DNA of 64,000 nt. It comes from CAZSHG01 sp964606695 [NCBI: uncultured bacterium] (GTDB taxonomy: Bacteria; UBP14; UBA6098). The DNA lies in contig CAZSHG010000008.1 in NCBI GenBank assembly GCA_964606695.1, positions 1-64,000 of the forward strand, written 5' to 3'. The notes beneath the pieces were generated by a model that had not been told where the DNA came from, searched no databases, and saw only the letters and a program-made list of their open reading frames with translations. This document shows, piece after piece, positions 1-8,913 of this stretch. The stretch's first letter is position 1; each line of letters begins with the position of its first letter. The position numbers and the translations under genes were made by a program.

Positions 1-2
1 AG

Positions 3-491
3 CTTTGGGCGGACGGCGAATGGCATTTCGCGGGAAGCTGTGAACCGAAACCCTCGTTGGATAACGCCTGGTTCAATAAATCCGCGACGAGGGCGGCGGT
101 GATAATGTCTTCGGCATTCGGAGTTCCCGAAGGGGACGAGATACTTTATCGCGAAAGAGACCATTACGCGATTATCAATTCGACGCCGCATTATATGGAG
201 AACCCGGCGCGGCTTATTGTCGAAACTGAAACCGAGAGCACCGATGTCTTCCTGGCAGTCTTCAATTTCGGGGCTTTGCGGCCGATAATGCGCATCAACA
301 CCGGCGATTCGGCCTCGGTGGAATTCGTCATGGGACGCGGAACCTACAATATATATGCCGGCGACGACAGCAGTTTCGCTCAGGCGGTAGTCGAGACGAA
401 ATACAGCGAAACGACCAACCTTCGCCTCGTCCCGCAACCCAAGACGAAAATGGGCGAGGAAAGCTTCTGGCTGAGATATTCTGCGGATTAA
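3..491 (+). CDS. Transglutaminase-like protein, C-terminal fragment (5' end outside window)
   Basis: The reading frame is open from base 3, so the gene starts before the window; the TTG at 57 is internal. The first visible residues read W-x-D-G-E-W-H-F-x-G-S-C-E-P, followed by L-D-x-A-W-F and a short stretch ending in AFG. This is the pattern seen just after the catalytic His/Asp region of secreted transglutaminase-core proteins, where the conserved text is close to DGxWHFLGACEPxPxLDxxWF. The remaining ~130 residues look like a beta-rich domain of the kind that follows the core and ends in an F-W-L-R-Y type strand. The catalytic Cys would lie upstream and cannot be seen. Family assignment rests on this motif only; the substrate is unknown. 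Confidence 0.6.
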   Translation, partial: LWADGEWHFAGSCEPKPSLDNAWFNKSATRAAVIMSSAFGVPEGDEILYRERDHYAIINSTPHYMENPARLIVETETESTDVFLAVFNFGALRPIMRINTGDSASVEFVMGRGTYNIYAGDDSSFAQAVVETKYSETTNLRLVPQPKTKMGEESFWLRYSAD

Positions 492-568
492 AGGGAGGCG
501 GATTTATTTTGCGATTGCGTTTCTGCGGCGAACAACCTCTGAGAACGCCCTCGTCTCCATTGTCTTCC

Positions 569-800
569 TGCACAATATTTGTGCAATCCGCGTAAGTCGT
601 TGTGTCTCAGGCTTTCCCCCGAGTCCTTTGCGCGTTCCCACGACTTCTTTTTCCGTTCCCCCCACTGCTGTCAAGTTTCCCTCGACTCTTTTTTCATTCC
701 CTCGAAGTCGGAATTGATTCCCCCGGACTTTTTTCGATTTCCCTCTTCTTCTAAATCCTTTCCCCGCGACCCGATTCCCCGATTTTTTGAAAAATGTCCT
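569..800. repeat. Palindrome-led 21-nt tandem array A
   Basis: A perfect 7-bp inverted repeat, TGCACAATATTTGTGCA, lies at 569-585. The box TAAGTCGTT follows at 593-601 (offset +24). From about 613 a TTCCC-anchored unit recurs: TTCCC starts at 614, 635, 656, 677, 697, 718, 739 and 760, steps of 21 (once 20), then 775. Units are degenerate; on the minus strand they read roughly AGTCGnGGGAA. The same leader and offsets precede the array at 19311. No protein-like ORF is convincing here; this array occupies most of the gene-free stretch 492-889. Confidence 0.8.
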
Positions 801-889
801 AAAAAAAACCCCCCGGTTCAAACGGAGGATTGAGCGAGGGGGGGGAAAGGCATACTATATAATCACTTAATAACCAGAACACATCCAAT

Positions 890-1825
890 TTATTGCCTTG
901 TTATTAGGCAAATCTTTCCTTCTTTTCGAAGGCCATCTTCAAATTCGACTTCAATATCGATGCAACCGTGTTCAATTAAGTTATATTGGGTAGAATACGC
1001 TGAAAGTCCTAACTTAAAAACTTCATTAGCAACTGCTTTATTAGCGCCTAAACCTGCAACATAAACGCTTTTTGCTCCATTCCTAAAAGCGTAATTTATA
1101 GCATTCTTGTGCCCGAGTATGTCCTGTTGGTCACGACTCCGAACAAGCACAATATTGATTTTGATAAATAATCTTACAAAATCTAATGGCGGATCGCAAC
1201 CGTTTTGGTCCTTATAGTTATCTTTATCGGCTATATTAAATAAAAATTCGATAAACTCGTCGATTTCTTGGTCGAGTTGGTTTGTCCTGTTCTTCCTCTC
1301 CCGCGCCAACCTATCGCAAAGGACATTAATTTCCCTTAGAAGAACCGGAGTGAAAAAGCCCTTGCGCTTAATTAGACCCGTTTTATCCCACAAGTCTCTA
1401 ATCGGCTGATTCCCAAGTTCCTGTGATAGATAATGCTCGTTGTAATACCTGAAAGCCTTATCACCTCTATCGAGCATAGTCTGGTGAATAAATTCGAGCT
1501 TAAAAGCGGTTCTTAGGTTTTGATCGATGAAAGGTATAGTCGCGGGTGCGAAACCTTTTTCGAGATACCTCATTATCGCTTCGATATAATTCCTCGTCTT
1601 GTCCATATCGTAACCAAGACGGATTATCGTTTCACCTTCTTCAAAAGAGATTCCCTCATCTTCTTCGACTCTCACCCATTCTATTTTAACTGCGTCGTTT
1701 ATTAGGATGTCGTTTCCAAAAGCCCTTTTCTTTGATAATTTAATTTCTTCATTAAGGTAGGTTTCGATATCCGATTTAATACTCTTTGTAACTAAGGCCT
1801 TTGTTTTAAAAAACCTTCGCGACAT
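890..1825 (-). CDS. Unknown 311-aa protein of an AT-rich accessory operon
   Basis: I do not recognise the family. The protein is soluble by composition, with a mixed helical N-terminal half rich in charged residues. A segment near residues 250-270 (S-V-Y-V-A-G-L-G-A-N) could be a strand-plus-glycine turn of a Rossmann-like fold, but that is a guess. The ATG at 1825 overlaps the 3' end of a 44-aa membrane ORF in another frame and has no good ribosome binding site. The overlap contains six T followed by four A, so a +1 slip or a one-base indel would fuse the two into one membrane-anchored protein. The gene is AT-richer than the neighbouring ugd, suggesting transfer. It is the last gene of a three-gene minus-strand unit. 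Confidence 0.7.
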   Translation of the reverse strand: MSRRFFKTKALVTKSIKSDIETYLNEEIKLSKKRAFGNDILINDAVKIEWVRVEEDEGISFEEGETIIRLGYDMDKTRNYIEAIMRYLEKGFAPATIPFIDQNLRTAFKLEFIHQTMLDRGDKAFRYYNEHYLSQELGNQPIRDLWDKTGLIKRKGFFTPVLLREINVLCDRLARERKNRTNQLDQEIDEFIEFLFNIADKDNYKDQNGCDPPLDFVRLFIKINIVLVRSRDQQDILGHKNAINYAFRNGAKSVYVAGLGANKAVANEVFKLGLSAYSTQYNLIEHGCIDIEVEFEDGLRKEGKICLITRQ

Positions 1826-1940
1826 TCCAGATAACTTTGCTTCTGAATTCTCTGAAGAAAAAAAGATTCCAAAGGCTTTTCACAATAGCTGAGAGGGCAA
1901 TACCGATTAATGCACCAAAAATTATCGAAACCCAGTCCAT
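1806..1940 (-). CDS. Small 44-aa single-pass membrane peptide (or N-terminal anchor of the 311-aa protein)
   Basis: A short ORF from ATG at 1940 to TAA at 1806-1808 encodes 44 residues: a hydrophobic helix at about residues 4-20 (V-S-I-I-F-G-A-L-I-G-I-A-L), then a basic/aromatic tail. A ribosome binding site AAGGA lies 9 nt before the ATG. The ORF begins 5 nt after the stop of the zinc-ribbon gene and its last 20 nt overlap the start of the 311-aa ORF. It ends GTT-TTT-TAA; the TTT before the stop can re-pair after a +1 slip and would continue into the downstream frame. It may therefore be a separate leader peptide or a signal anchor for the next protein. Confidence 0.5.
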   Translation of the reverse strand: MDWVSIIFGALIGIALSAIVKSLWNLFFFREFRSKVIWNVAKVF

Positions 1941-1945
1941 TGATA

Positions 1946-2158
1946 TCAATCCTTGATACTATTGGCTATGCATTCAGGATGGTTGCAGAAAACGATCAAC
2001 TCGCCGTTTCGCTTTTTGACCGAACCGAAATTTTCAAGCGTTATTGTTCTCTCGCAACGATGGCATTTTAATAGACCTTGCTCGATTTTGTCCAGCAATC
2101 CGAGTTTTTCGAGGAATTCTACAAGTCTTTCGTCATAAATTGCTTTTAATACTGGCAT
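1946..2158 (-). CDS. Small zinc-ribbon protein, 70 aa
   Basis: The start is taken at ATG 2158 (MPVLK) because AAGGAGG sits just upstream; an earlier ATG at 2176 precedes that site. The protein has an N-terminal helix (about residues 5-28) and then a zinc ribbon: C-x2-C near residue 32 (C-H-R-C) and C-x4-C near residue 58 (C-N-H-P-E-C). Such small ribbon proteins bind metal structurally and often nucleic acid or a partner protein; nothing here shows which. It is the first gene of the minus-strand trio ending at 890. AT-rich like its two neighbours. Confidence 0.7.
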   Translation of the reverse strand: MPVLKAIYDERLVEFLEKLGLLDKIEQGLLKCHRCERTITLENFGSVKKRNGELIVFCNHPECIANSIKD

Positions 2159-2302
2159 TTTTGCCTCCTTAAACATTATCGACGACTATCTTAACCAAAG
2201 TAGAATTTAATTTTTTTAACATTTTGTCAAGCGGAAATGAAGGGAGCGAAACGGGGAAAGGCCAGCCGTTTCGTTCCGGAAGTCGAGAATTTCCTATCGC
2301 CC

Positions 2303-3610
2303 TTACCCCTGGCGTCCCATGCCTATGAAGCGGAGGCCAGCGGAAACAATGGCTTCAGGGGGGATCATGTTGCGGAAATCGGCGAGAAGATCGCCTGCCA
2401 TCCAATCGCGGATGTCCGAAGGATCAATTTCGCCGAACTCTACCCACTCGGTGGCGATGATACCGGCGTCCGCGCCGGAAAGGGCTTCCTTAGGAGAACT
2501 GGCGTATGAAATTGAGTCGCCGAGGATGCGTCGGGCGAGTTTAGTCGCTTCGGGATCGAAAGCGATTACTTTTGCCCCCTGTTTTACGAGTTCGCGAGCT
2601 ATCGAGATTGCGGGCGAATAACGGACGTCGTCGGTGTTGCCCTTGAACGCGAGACCGAGCTGACCTATGCGCTTGCCGTCGAGGCCTCCTACCTCTTTCG
2701 ATAGCCGCTTAACCAGATTAGCAGGAATTTGATCGTTGACCTCAATTGCGGTTTCGACGAGTTGAAGCTTGCTGTCGTAGCTCTTTGCTATGTGAATCAG
2801 ACCGTTTGTGTCTTTCGGCAGACAGCTTCCGCCGAAACCGGGGCCGGGGCGAAGATACTTTTTTCCGATACGCTTGTCCAGACCAATTCCCCTGGCCACT
2901 TCGAGGGCGTCGATGCCGATTTTGTCGGCCATGAGGGCTATTTCATTGATGAAGGTCAATTTCACCGCGAGGAAGGCGTTGGAGGCGTATTTGACAAGCT
3001 CTGCGGCCTCCGGGGAAGTTATTAGAAAATTGCAACCGTCCTTGACCAGAGGGTGATAGACTTGCTTTAGCTTTTCAGCCACTTGTTTTGAATCGGAACC
3101 GATAACTACACGGTCGGGATGGAGAAAATCGCCGACCGCCAAACCTTCGCGAAGGAATTCCGGGTTGCTGACAACTCCGACGGAATCCGACGCTCCGGCA
3201 TCTGTTAGAACTTGCTTTACCATACGAGCTGTGCCCACGGGGACGGTGCTTTTATCGACCACTATGGCATCTGCCGAGAGGTGCGGTGCGATATCCTTAG
3301 CCGCCTGCACGACATAATCGAGATTCACCGTGCCGTCGTCGGGGTTCATAGGTGTTCCAACCGCGATATACACAACTTCCGCGTCTTTGACCGCTTCGGC
3401 GACATCGGTTGTAAAAACGAATCGGCCGCGATCCATATTTTTCTTCATTAGTTCGGCGAGACCCGGTTCGTAAAATGGAACCTCGCCACGCTCGAGAGCT
3501 TCTATACGTTCATCGTCGATGTCCAGACAACGGACATCGTGCCCGAAATCGGACACACAAACCGCAGTTACGAGTCCGACATATCCGGCGCCAATTACAC
3601 ATATCTCCAT
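2303..3610 (-). CDS. ugd: UDP-glucose 6-dehydrogenase
   Basis: The enzyme oxidises UDP-glucose to UDP-glucuronate with two NAD+, supplying acidic sugar for surface polysaccharides. The N-terminus has the NAD-binding G-A-G-Y-V-G-L at residues 7-13. The family signatures V-G-T-P (84-87), a STVPVGT segment (121-127) and N-P-E-F-L-R-E-G (149-156) are present. The nucleophilic cysteine is C263 in G-G-S-C-L-P-K-D; most family members have F where this one has L. Length, 435 aa, is normal. An AGAGAGGA binding site precedes the ATG. It lies downstream of the PPC-domain gene on the same strand, separated by 89 nt, and may feed the polysaccharide genes elsewhere in the window. Confidence 0.95.
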   Translation of the reverse strand: MEICVIGAGYVGLVTAVCVSDFGHDVRCLDIDDERIEALERGEVPFYEPGLAELMKKNMDRGRFVFTTDVAEAVKDAEVVYIAVGTPMNPDDGTVNLDYVVQAAKDIAPHLSADAIVVDKSTVPVGTARMVKQVLTDAGASDSVGVVSNPEFLREGLAVGDFLHPDRVVIGSDSKQVAEKLKQVYHPLVKDGCNFLITSPEAAELVKYASNAFLAVKLTFINEIALMADKIGIDALEVARGIGLDKRIGKKYLRPGPGFGGSCLPKDTNGLIHIAKSYDSKLQLVETAIEVNDQIPANLVKRLSKEVGGLDGKRIGQLGLAFKGNTDDVRYSPAISIARELVKQGAKVIAFDPEATKLARRILGDSISYASSPKEALSGADAGIIATEWVEFGEIDPSDIRDWMAGDLLADFRNMIPPEAIVSAGLRFIGMGRQG

Positions 3611-3699
3611 AGTTTTCCTCTCTAAAGAAATCCAAACAGGCGGAGTTTTTAAGCAAAGGCAATGCCATAGAACTTAAATCAAACCGATAACATGGGTTT

Positions 3700-4131
3700 T
3701 TATAGAAGTTTTAAGTTCCACAATTTCAATCCAGTTCGGTCGTCGGGGATTCGGACAATATCGTCCGTCGGGTGGACTATAATTTCGCCGGTTACGGAAA
3801 TCCTGCCGGAAAAGAGATGGCCACCGATAGTGTTCATCTCGCGGTCGCCCAGGATAACATGCGCGTGGACGACAATCTCGCCTTCGGATGTAACCCCGAT
3901 ATTGCCGATAAGCGACAGCAGTTCCCGTTGTTTCTCGATAGGTTTTCTGACATAATCTTTTCGGTCGATATCGAAAAAACCTATCTCGGCGAGGTCGATC
4001 GCGCCGACGCCCTTCAAATGCGCGCCACGGATTCCCTCGTCTTTTGCGAATTTAATCAAGCAATCGATAATGTCATCCCCGATTTCCAGGCAAAGGAGAT
4101 AACTCCCGTCGTATTCCTCTCGATATTTCAT
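3700..4131 (-). CDS. PPC (DUF296) domain protein
   Basis: A single-domain 143-aa protein of the PPC/DUF296 family. The family hallmark is the stretch V-H-A-H-V-x-L-G-D, followed by G-G-H-L near residues 115-118; the histidines lie where family structures bind a metal. Bacterial members form trimers and have no settled function; plant relatives carry AT-hook DNA-binding motifs, absent here. A strong AAAGGTGGG site precedes the ATG. The gene is followed on the same strand by ugd. Assignment to the domain is firm, function is not. Confidence 0.85.
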   Translation of the reverse strand: MKYREEYDGSYLLCLEIGDDIIDCLIKFAKDEGIRGAHLKGVGAIDLAEIGFFDIDRKDYVRKPIEKQRELLSLIGNIGVTSEGEIVVHAHVILGDREMNTIGGHLFSGRISVTGEIIVHPTDDIVRIPDDRTGLKLWNLKLL

Positions 4132-4524
4132 TATTTACCCACCTTTGATGTTTTGGTCTATCAAACTGCAAAGTGATATATCATAAACTAATCGAATATA
4201 AATCGCAAACGAATAATAGGGGTTGAGAATGACTGATGACTAGGCCCTAATGACTAATAGTAATGACGGCGATATTCCGCTATCCTAAATCATCAATCCT
4301 CCAAACCCGATCGAGACGGTCGAGCTGGTAAGTGGAGATGCAATTTCTAATTAATAGTCCCGGTGTCTCGCCGGGTTTGATTGTGGAAGTGGCTTCGATA
4401 TAGGCTACGCTCTAGTCAGCCACCGGGCAACATATCTCGGTCGTCGATTAGAGTTTTGCACGCACTTGAGTCAGCAGGGTATCGAAACGAAAAATGCGTG
4501 GAATAACCATCAATCTAAAATCCA
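4132..4524. other. Gene-free stretch of about 390 nt
   Basis: No ORF with coding character was found on either strand. A 5-bp hairpin (CCCGG/CCGGG) lies at about 4359-4375 without a following T-run. Short ATGACT direct repeats lie around 4228-4266. I looked for a missing C-terminal sorting domain of the upstream secreted gene in other frames and did not find one. Confidence 0.5.
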
Positions 4525-7500
4525 TCAGTCCATGTGCTGGCGCGCCATTATCAGGACGTGGACGGTAAATGTATCTATCGGGAAATATTGCGGCGTGTCC
4601 AGGCGTAACCAGAGATTTTCCGTGCTGTCGATGTCGGGGTAGATATTGAATCCGCCCGGGCCGAATGTGTCGGCGTCGGCGTAACGGAAGTTATGTGTGA
4701 AGAAATCCTCGGAGTCGAAATCCCCCGCGACCGGCGGAGTCGCCATATCGTTGAAGATCGCCCAAAGGCCGAGACATCCGTAACAGAGGGAATCGATCAA
4801 CGTGAAATAGGGGACGGTGTCGCAACACATCGCGAAATCCAGCGCGACGTTGCCGGTGTTCGAAAGGACGATTTTCTCGGTCTCGTCGGTGATTAGTGTG
4901 TCCGGCGGGTCCTCCGAAACGGGGTTCCAGATTGTGTCGCTCAAATCGAAACTCAACACGATTGCGGGCGCTGTCAATATAACAACGTCGTCGATAAACC
5001 AGCCGCTTTCTACGTTGTTGTTGCTCGACCCGAAATCCCATGAAATGGTAATCTCTTCGCCCTCCCACGGGGACAGGTCGATACTCACCTCGTGCCAGTA
5101 GTCGCCGTAATCGTTGTCGGCATATGATGTTTGATATGGTATCAGGTAGTTCCATTCGCTCTGGTTGCCGTCGTATGGCTTATCCGGTTCCACGATAGTC
5201 GAATCTGGCGACCATATCTTGATATTACCGCCGTCGTGGAAACCGCCACCGCTGTTATTCTGGAAACGATACCATTGCCACCAGGTTAAAGTCGGGGAAG
5301 AACCTTCGGGGATGGATATCGGGCCGAGAGTCAGACGGCTCATGCTTGTATTATTGTAGTCGCCGTCGAGGATAGTCGCCCAGCATTTCGAGCCGCTGTG
5401 TGCACTTCCCGGGCCGTCGGTGGGGGTTCCCCATTCCCAGTCCATCGGTCTATATCCGAAGGATACGGTATTCAAATCTCCGTCGTCGGCTTCGAAATCG
5501 GATTCATACAGAGCTAATGTTGGGTCGAGTCTGAAATTCACCTCGATTTCGCCGCCCGAGGACATATCGATTACTACGCTCGAATCCGAGTAGCCTGCCT
5601 TTGACGCTCGCACCTGAATTCCGGGAACCTCCTGAACGCAGGGAATTGAATAATCTCCAGCGACATCGGTAATATCGCTCCAGAGGCTGTCGCCAACGGT
5701 GGCTTCCACGAGCGCGCCGGAATCGTCGCCGACATCGGAGAGATCGACGTTGCCGTAAATGCGGTTGCCCTCTGTGTAGAAGGTCCAGCATGTGTCTATC
5801 TGATTGTAGCCGCAATATTCTGCCTTGTCCCGGGCAGTTGCGCAGACGGTGAAAGTGTCGAATGGATCGAAGGAAAGTCCCTCTTCCGCTGGATCGAACT
5901 GCATTTCAAGGCCGTCCCAGGACACTGCCGGGGAGGTTCCGTAGAAATACCATATTCCCATAACCTGGAATCCCATACTGTCGGTTGACATGCCGCAGTC
6001 GGCGTCCGATACTCCGATAGAAATTGGAATAGCCCCGCCGCTGACCGTATCGCCGTCTGCCGGATTGCATGTTCCCCAAACCGGCGAGACGCGATCATAC
6101 ATGAAATCCCAGCAAACGGGCGCTATTATGTCGATCCCCACCATATCTTCGGCGTGATTGAGGCACATGGTGAGCCAGGTTCCGGACGGCCAATCGCTGG
6201 ACGGCGCGAACCTCAGAGTGTCGTTAGAATATGATAGGCGCGGATCGCCAATGCCTACTATCGTGCCATTTGCGTCGAATTCGATAGTAGAAGTATTAAT
6301 GCCGTCGGAATCGTAAAGATACATCACGGCCGTCTGATCGCCGCAGGTTGTGCCGCTCATGTCGGGAGGACGAATAGCGATCGCGGTAGGGCCGTTCCAG
6401 GGAGTTTGCCCAAAGCGGTTTGTGTAAATATCCCACGTGCTTCCGCTACGATAATCCTGCCAGAAAACATCATGGAAAGAGTCGTTCCAGTCGATACATG
6501 GGTAATTTTCGTTATGGGTTCCGCCATCGGAAAGGGTTGTATCCGCACCGACCGACGTTCCGATTATTCTCGAACCGAATATATTACCGTAAATATCGGG
6601 CGTCCCCTGCCATACGACGAGGAATCCGATTCCGTCATAGGCGGCATCCGGGCGGGTTTCGTTATTAGGGCTCGCCTCGGTGGCAATGTTAAGAATCGAT
6701 CCGGTGGGACTGCCTGAGGAATTGACATATCGACCGAAGACGTTATGCGAAGAGCCATCGTAAACGTTCCATACGACAAACCACTGGCTACCATCCCATG
6801 CGGCGGCAACGCTCTGGGGATTGTTGGGATAGGCGTAAGTGGCAATATTCGTTGCGGAACCGACGGGCGATCCCGTAGAACTAACCCTCTGTCCGACTAC
6901 CGCCCAGTTTATAGTATCCGACCAAACGACGAGGTAATCCACGCTTCCACCACATATATCCGGATCGAACGCGTCGTAGGTCGAACCCGAAATATCGAAT
7001 GGACTTCCGGTGGCAGAATATTGCGATCCCGACCACGTCAACCGTTGCCCACGGATTATCTTCCGGGTGCTGGATTCCTGCCAGACTATCATGACGTCAT
7101 TGCCGATATTATCAGCGGAGGGGGAATCTTTTGAATTGGCGTTTGAGGTCAGCGTCATTTCCGAATACGGCAGAGAACCGTCTTCGTTTACCTGAACGGC
7201 GTGGATTTCCGGGTTTCCTGAGACTTCGTCGATCCACGCTACGATAAACGCGCCCCCCGATGCTGTCGCCACGTCGTATTGGTTACTGCTCGGCGTCACA
7301 CAGATAGGAATATCTGCGCCAATCAAGCTTCCAGAGGAATCGACTATGTTGCCGTATATATTCAGATTCGAGGTGCCGCTACGTGAATCCGTCCACCCGA
7401 CGAAGGATTTATGGTTCAATCCAGCCGAAGATGGTTCGGTCTGGTTTTGTGAGGCATTGGAGACGACCATATCTCCGCAAACGGTTATAATAAGCCAAAG

Positions 7501-7530
7501 AACGAGAATCAAAAGATATTTATATTTCAT
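4525..7530 (-). CDS. Large secreted protein with carboxypeptidase-regulatory and MAM/immune-inhibitor-like domains
   Basis: 1001 aa with an N-terminal signal sequence (MKYKYLLILVLWLI then polar residues). The first ~400 residues are repeats of a beta-propeller-like text, with recurring V-V-W/V-A-W motifs followed by G-x-R/V-x-S-x-G-S-x-x-G. This pattern is common in secreted proteins of candidate phyla. A carboxypeptidase regulatory-like beta-sandwich follows at about 610-680 (I-Y-G-N-V-D ... A-G-D-Y-S-I). Then comes a domain like the C-terminal part of M6/immune-inhibitor-A peptidases, about 690-860 (W-E-W-G-T-P, H-S-G, S-G-W-F-I-D-D-V). No HExxH peptidase motif was seen. Unlike the other secreted proteins here it lacks a type IX-like C-terminal sorting domain. 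Confidence 0.75.
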   Translation of the reverse strand: MKYKYLLILVLWLIITVCGDMVVSNASQNQTEPSSAGLNHKSFVGWTDSRSGTSNLNIYGNIVDSSGSLIGADIPICVTPSSNQYDVATASGGAFIVAWIDEVSGNPEIHAVQVNEDGSLPYSEMTLTSNANSKDSPSADNIGNDVMIVWQESSTRKIIRGQRLTWSGSQYSATGSPFDISGSTYDAFDPDICGGSVDYLVVWSDTINWAVVGQRVSSTGSPVGSATNIATYAYPNNPQSVAAAWDGSQWFVVWNVYDGSSHNVFGRYVNSSGSPTGSILNIATEASPNNETRPDAAYDGIGFLVVWQGTPDIYGNIFGSRIIGTSVGADTTLSDGGTHNENYPCIDWNDSFHDVFWQDYRSGSTWDIYTNRFGQTPWNGPTAIAIRPPDMSGTTCGDQTAVMYLYDSDGINTSTIEFDANGTIVGIGDPRLSYSNDTLRFAPSSDWPSGTWLTMCLNHAEDMVGIDIIAPVCWDFMYDRVSPVWGTCNPADGDTVSGGAIPISIGVSDADCGMSTDSMGFQVMGIWYFYGTSPAVSWDGLEMQFDPAEEGLSFDPFDTFTVCATARDKAEYCGYNQIDTCWTFYTEGNRIYGNVDLSDVGDDSGALVEATVGDSLWSDITDVAGDYSIPCVQEVPGIQVRASKAGYSDSSVVIDMSSGGEIEVNFRLDPTLALYESDFEADDGDLNTVSFGYRPMDWEWGTPTDGPGSAHSGSKCWATILDGDYNNTSMSRLTLGPISIPEGSSPTLTWWQWYRFQNNSGGGFHDGGNIKIWSPDSTIVEPDKPYDGNQSEWNYLIPYQTSYADNDYGDYWHEVSIDLSPWEGEEITISWDFGSSNNNVESGWFIDDVVILTAPAIVLSFDLSDTIWNPVSEDPPDTLITDETEKIVLSNTGNVALDFAMCCDTVPYFTLIDSLCYGCLGLWAIFNDMATPPVAGDFDSEDFFTHNFRYADADTFGPGGFNIYPDIDSTENLWLRLDTPQYFPIDTFTVHVLIMARQHMD

Positions 7531-7559
7531 AATTTAACTCCACCTTTTTTAATCCAGAG

Positions 7560-8768
7560 TTATTGGATTTCGACTTTTATGAACCGGCGTTTGCCGACCT
7601 TAATCACGCAACCGCGATTTATCTCATATTCTAATTTCATATCGGTGATTTTATCGCCGTCGATACTGACAGCGCCCTGTTTAATCAATCTTCTCGCTTC
7701 GCCGCCCGTATCGACCAGGCCGTTTTCGCGAAGCAGATCGACTATCCATATTTTCGTTCCGGACGGATATTTCGCTATATCGATATCCTCCGGTGTTTTT
7801 CCCTTGCTGAAAACGCGCTCAAATTCAGCTTGAGCCGCCCTGGCGTCATCCGACGAGTGGTAAATCTCGATGACCATTCGCGCCATGCGTTTTTTTATGT
7901 CCATCGGATTGGTTGTGCCGGATTCCAGTTTGTCTTTTGCCTTTTCGATTTCTTCCATCGAGGCGAAGGCGGCCAGTTCAAGATATTTCAATATCATATC
8001 GTCCGGGATACTCATCAGTTTGCCGAATTTTTCTGCGGGTGGATCGGTGAACGCGACATAGTTGTCCAGCGATTTACTCATCTTCTGGACTCCGTCGGTG
8101 CCTTCCAGGAGAGGCATAGTCATGATGACCTGCGGCTTCTGGCCATAAGCGCGCTGGACTTCGCGCCCCACCAGCAGGTTGAACTTCTGATCGGTGCCCC
8201 CCAATTCGACATCCGCTTCCAATGCCACAGAATCCATGGCCTGCGCAAGCGGATATAGAAACTCGTGCACGCTGATTGGTTCCTCTGATTTGTATCGCTT
8301 CTTGAAATCGTCGCGTTCCAGCATCCGCGCAACAGTATATGTGCCAGCGAGTTTAATGACGTCCGAGAAGGTCATCTTATTGAGCCAATCGGAGTTATAA
8401 ACTATCCGCGTTTTTTTCGGATCGAGTATGGCTGAGGCTTGCTCGAAATAGGTCTGTCCGTTTTCGCGCGTTTCTTCGAATGTCAGCTGGGGACGGGTTT
8501 TGCTCTTGCCCGACGGATCGCCTATCATCGCCGTGAAATCGCCTATAACGAGAATCGCTTCGTGCCCAAGGTCCTGAAAATCCCGGAGTTTCCGCAAGAC
8601 AACGGCGTGGCCTATATGTAAATCCGGTCTGCTGGGATCGCAACCGAGTTTTACCTTCAGCGGCTTGCCGGAAGAAACCGACCTCTCGAGTTTGGACGCG
8701 AGTTCCTGTTCGGGAATAGTCTCGACGACTCTATTTGTGAGTAATTCAATATGTTTTTTTACGTTCAT
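7560..8768 (-). CDS. tyrS: Tyrosyl-tRNA synthetase
   Basis: Class I aminoacyl-tRNA synthetase charging tRNA-Tyr. The HIGH motif is at residues 51-54 (D-L-H-I-G-H-A) and KMSKS at 229-233 (V-Q-K-M-S-K-S-L). The tyrosine/tRNA-binding region contains E-L-G-G-T-D-Q-K-F-N at about 188-197. The C-terminus is an S4 RNA-binding domain (about 340-402). Length 402 fits the TyrRS subgroup with a D-L-H-I-G-H active site rather than the E. coli type. The stop lies 29 nt before the secreted-protein start on the same strand. No clear Shine-Dalgarno site is visible before the ATG. Confidence 0.96.
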   Translation of the reverse strand: MNVKKHIELLTNRVVETIPEQELASKLERSVSSGKPLKVKLGCDPSRPDLHIGHAVVLRKLRDFQDLGHEAILVIGDFTAMIGDPSGKSKTRPQLTFEETRENGQTYFEQASAILDPKKTRIVYNSDWLNKMTFSDVIKLAGTYTVARMLERDDFKKRYKSEEPISVHEFLYPLAQAMDSVALEADVELGGTDQKFNLLVGREVQRAYGQKPQVIMTMPLLEGTDGVQKMSKSLDNYVAFTDPPAEKFGKLMSIPDDMILKYLELAAFASMEEIEKAKDKLESGTTNPMDIKKRMARMVIEIYHSSDDARAAQAEFERVFSKGKTPEDIDIAKYPSGTKIWIVDLLRENGLVDTGGEARRLIKQGAVSIDGDKITDMKLEYEINRGCVIKVGKRRFIKVEIQ

Positions 8769-8913
8769 TAGCTGAATATTTCATCGAAATAAAATACAAC
8801 ATAACATCTTAATAATATAGTTTTCTCTTCTAAAAATACAAGTTAGAAAAACGCTTTCATTGTGGAAAGCTTTGTTATACAATGTTTGTGGGATTTCTCG
8901 TAGTCGATGATTT

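Noticed and set aside
569-800. CRISPR array
   Set aside because: No spacers: units adjoin with a 21-nt step. The unit is degenerate and no cas gene is in the window.
504-833. Small ORFs on both strands in the TTCCC tract (105 and 84 aa)
   Set aside because: They arise from the pyrimidine-rich repeat; no start signals or recognisable text.
4132-4524. Decayed C-terminal sorting domain of the 1001-aa secreted protein
   Set aside because: Other frames of the downstream stretch show stops and no sorting-domain text.
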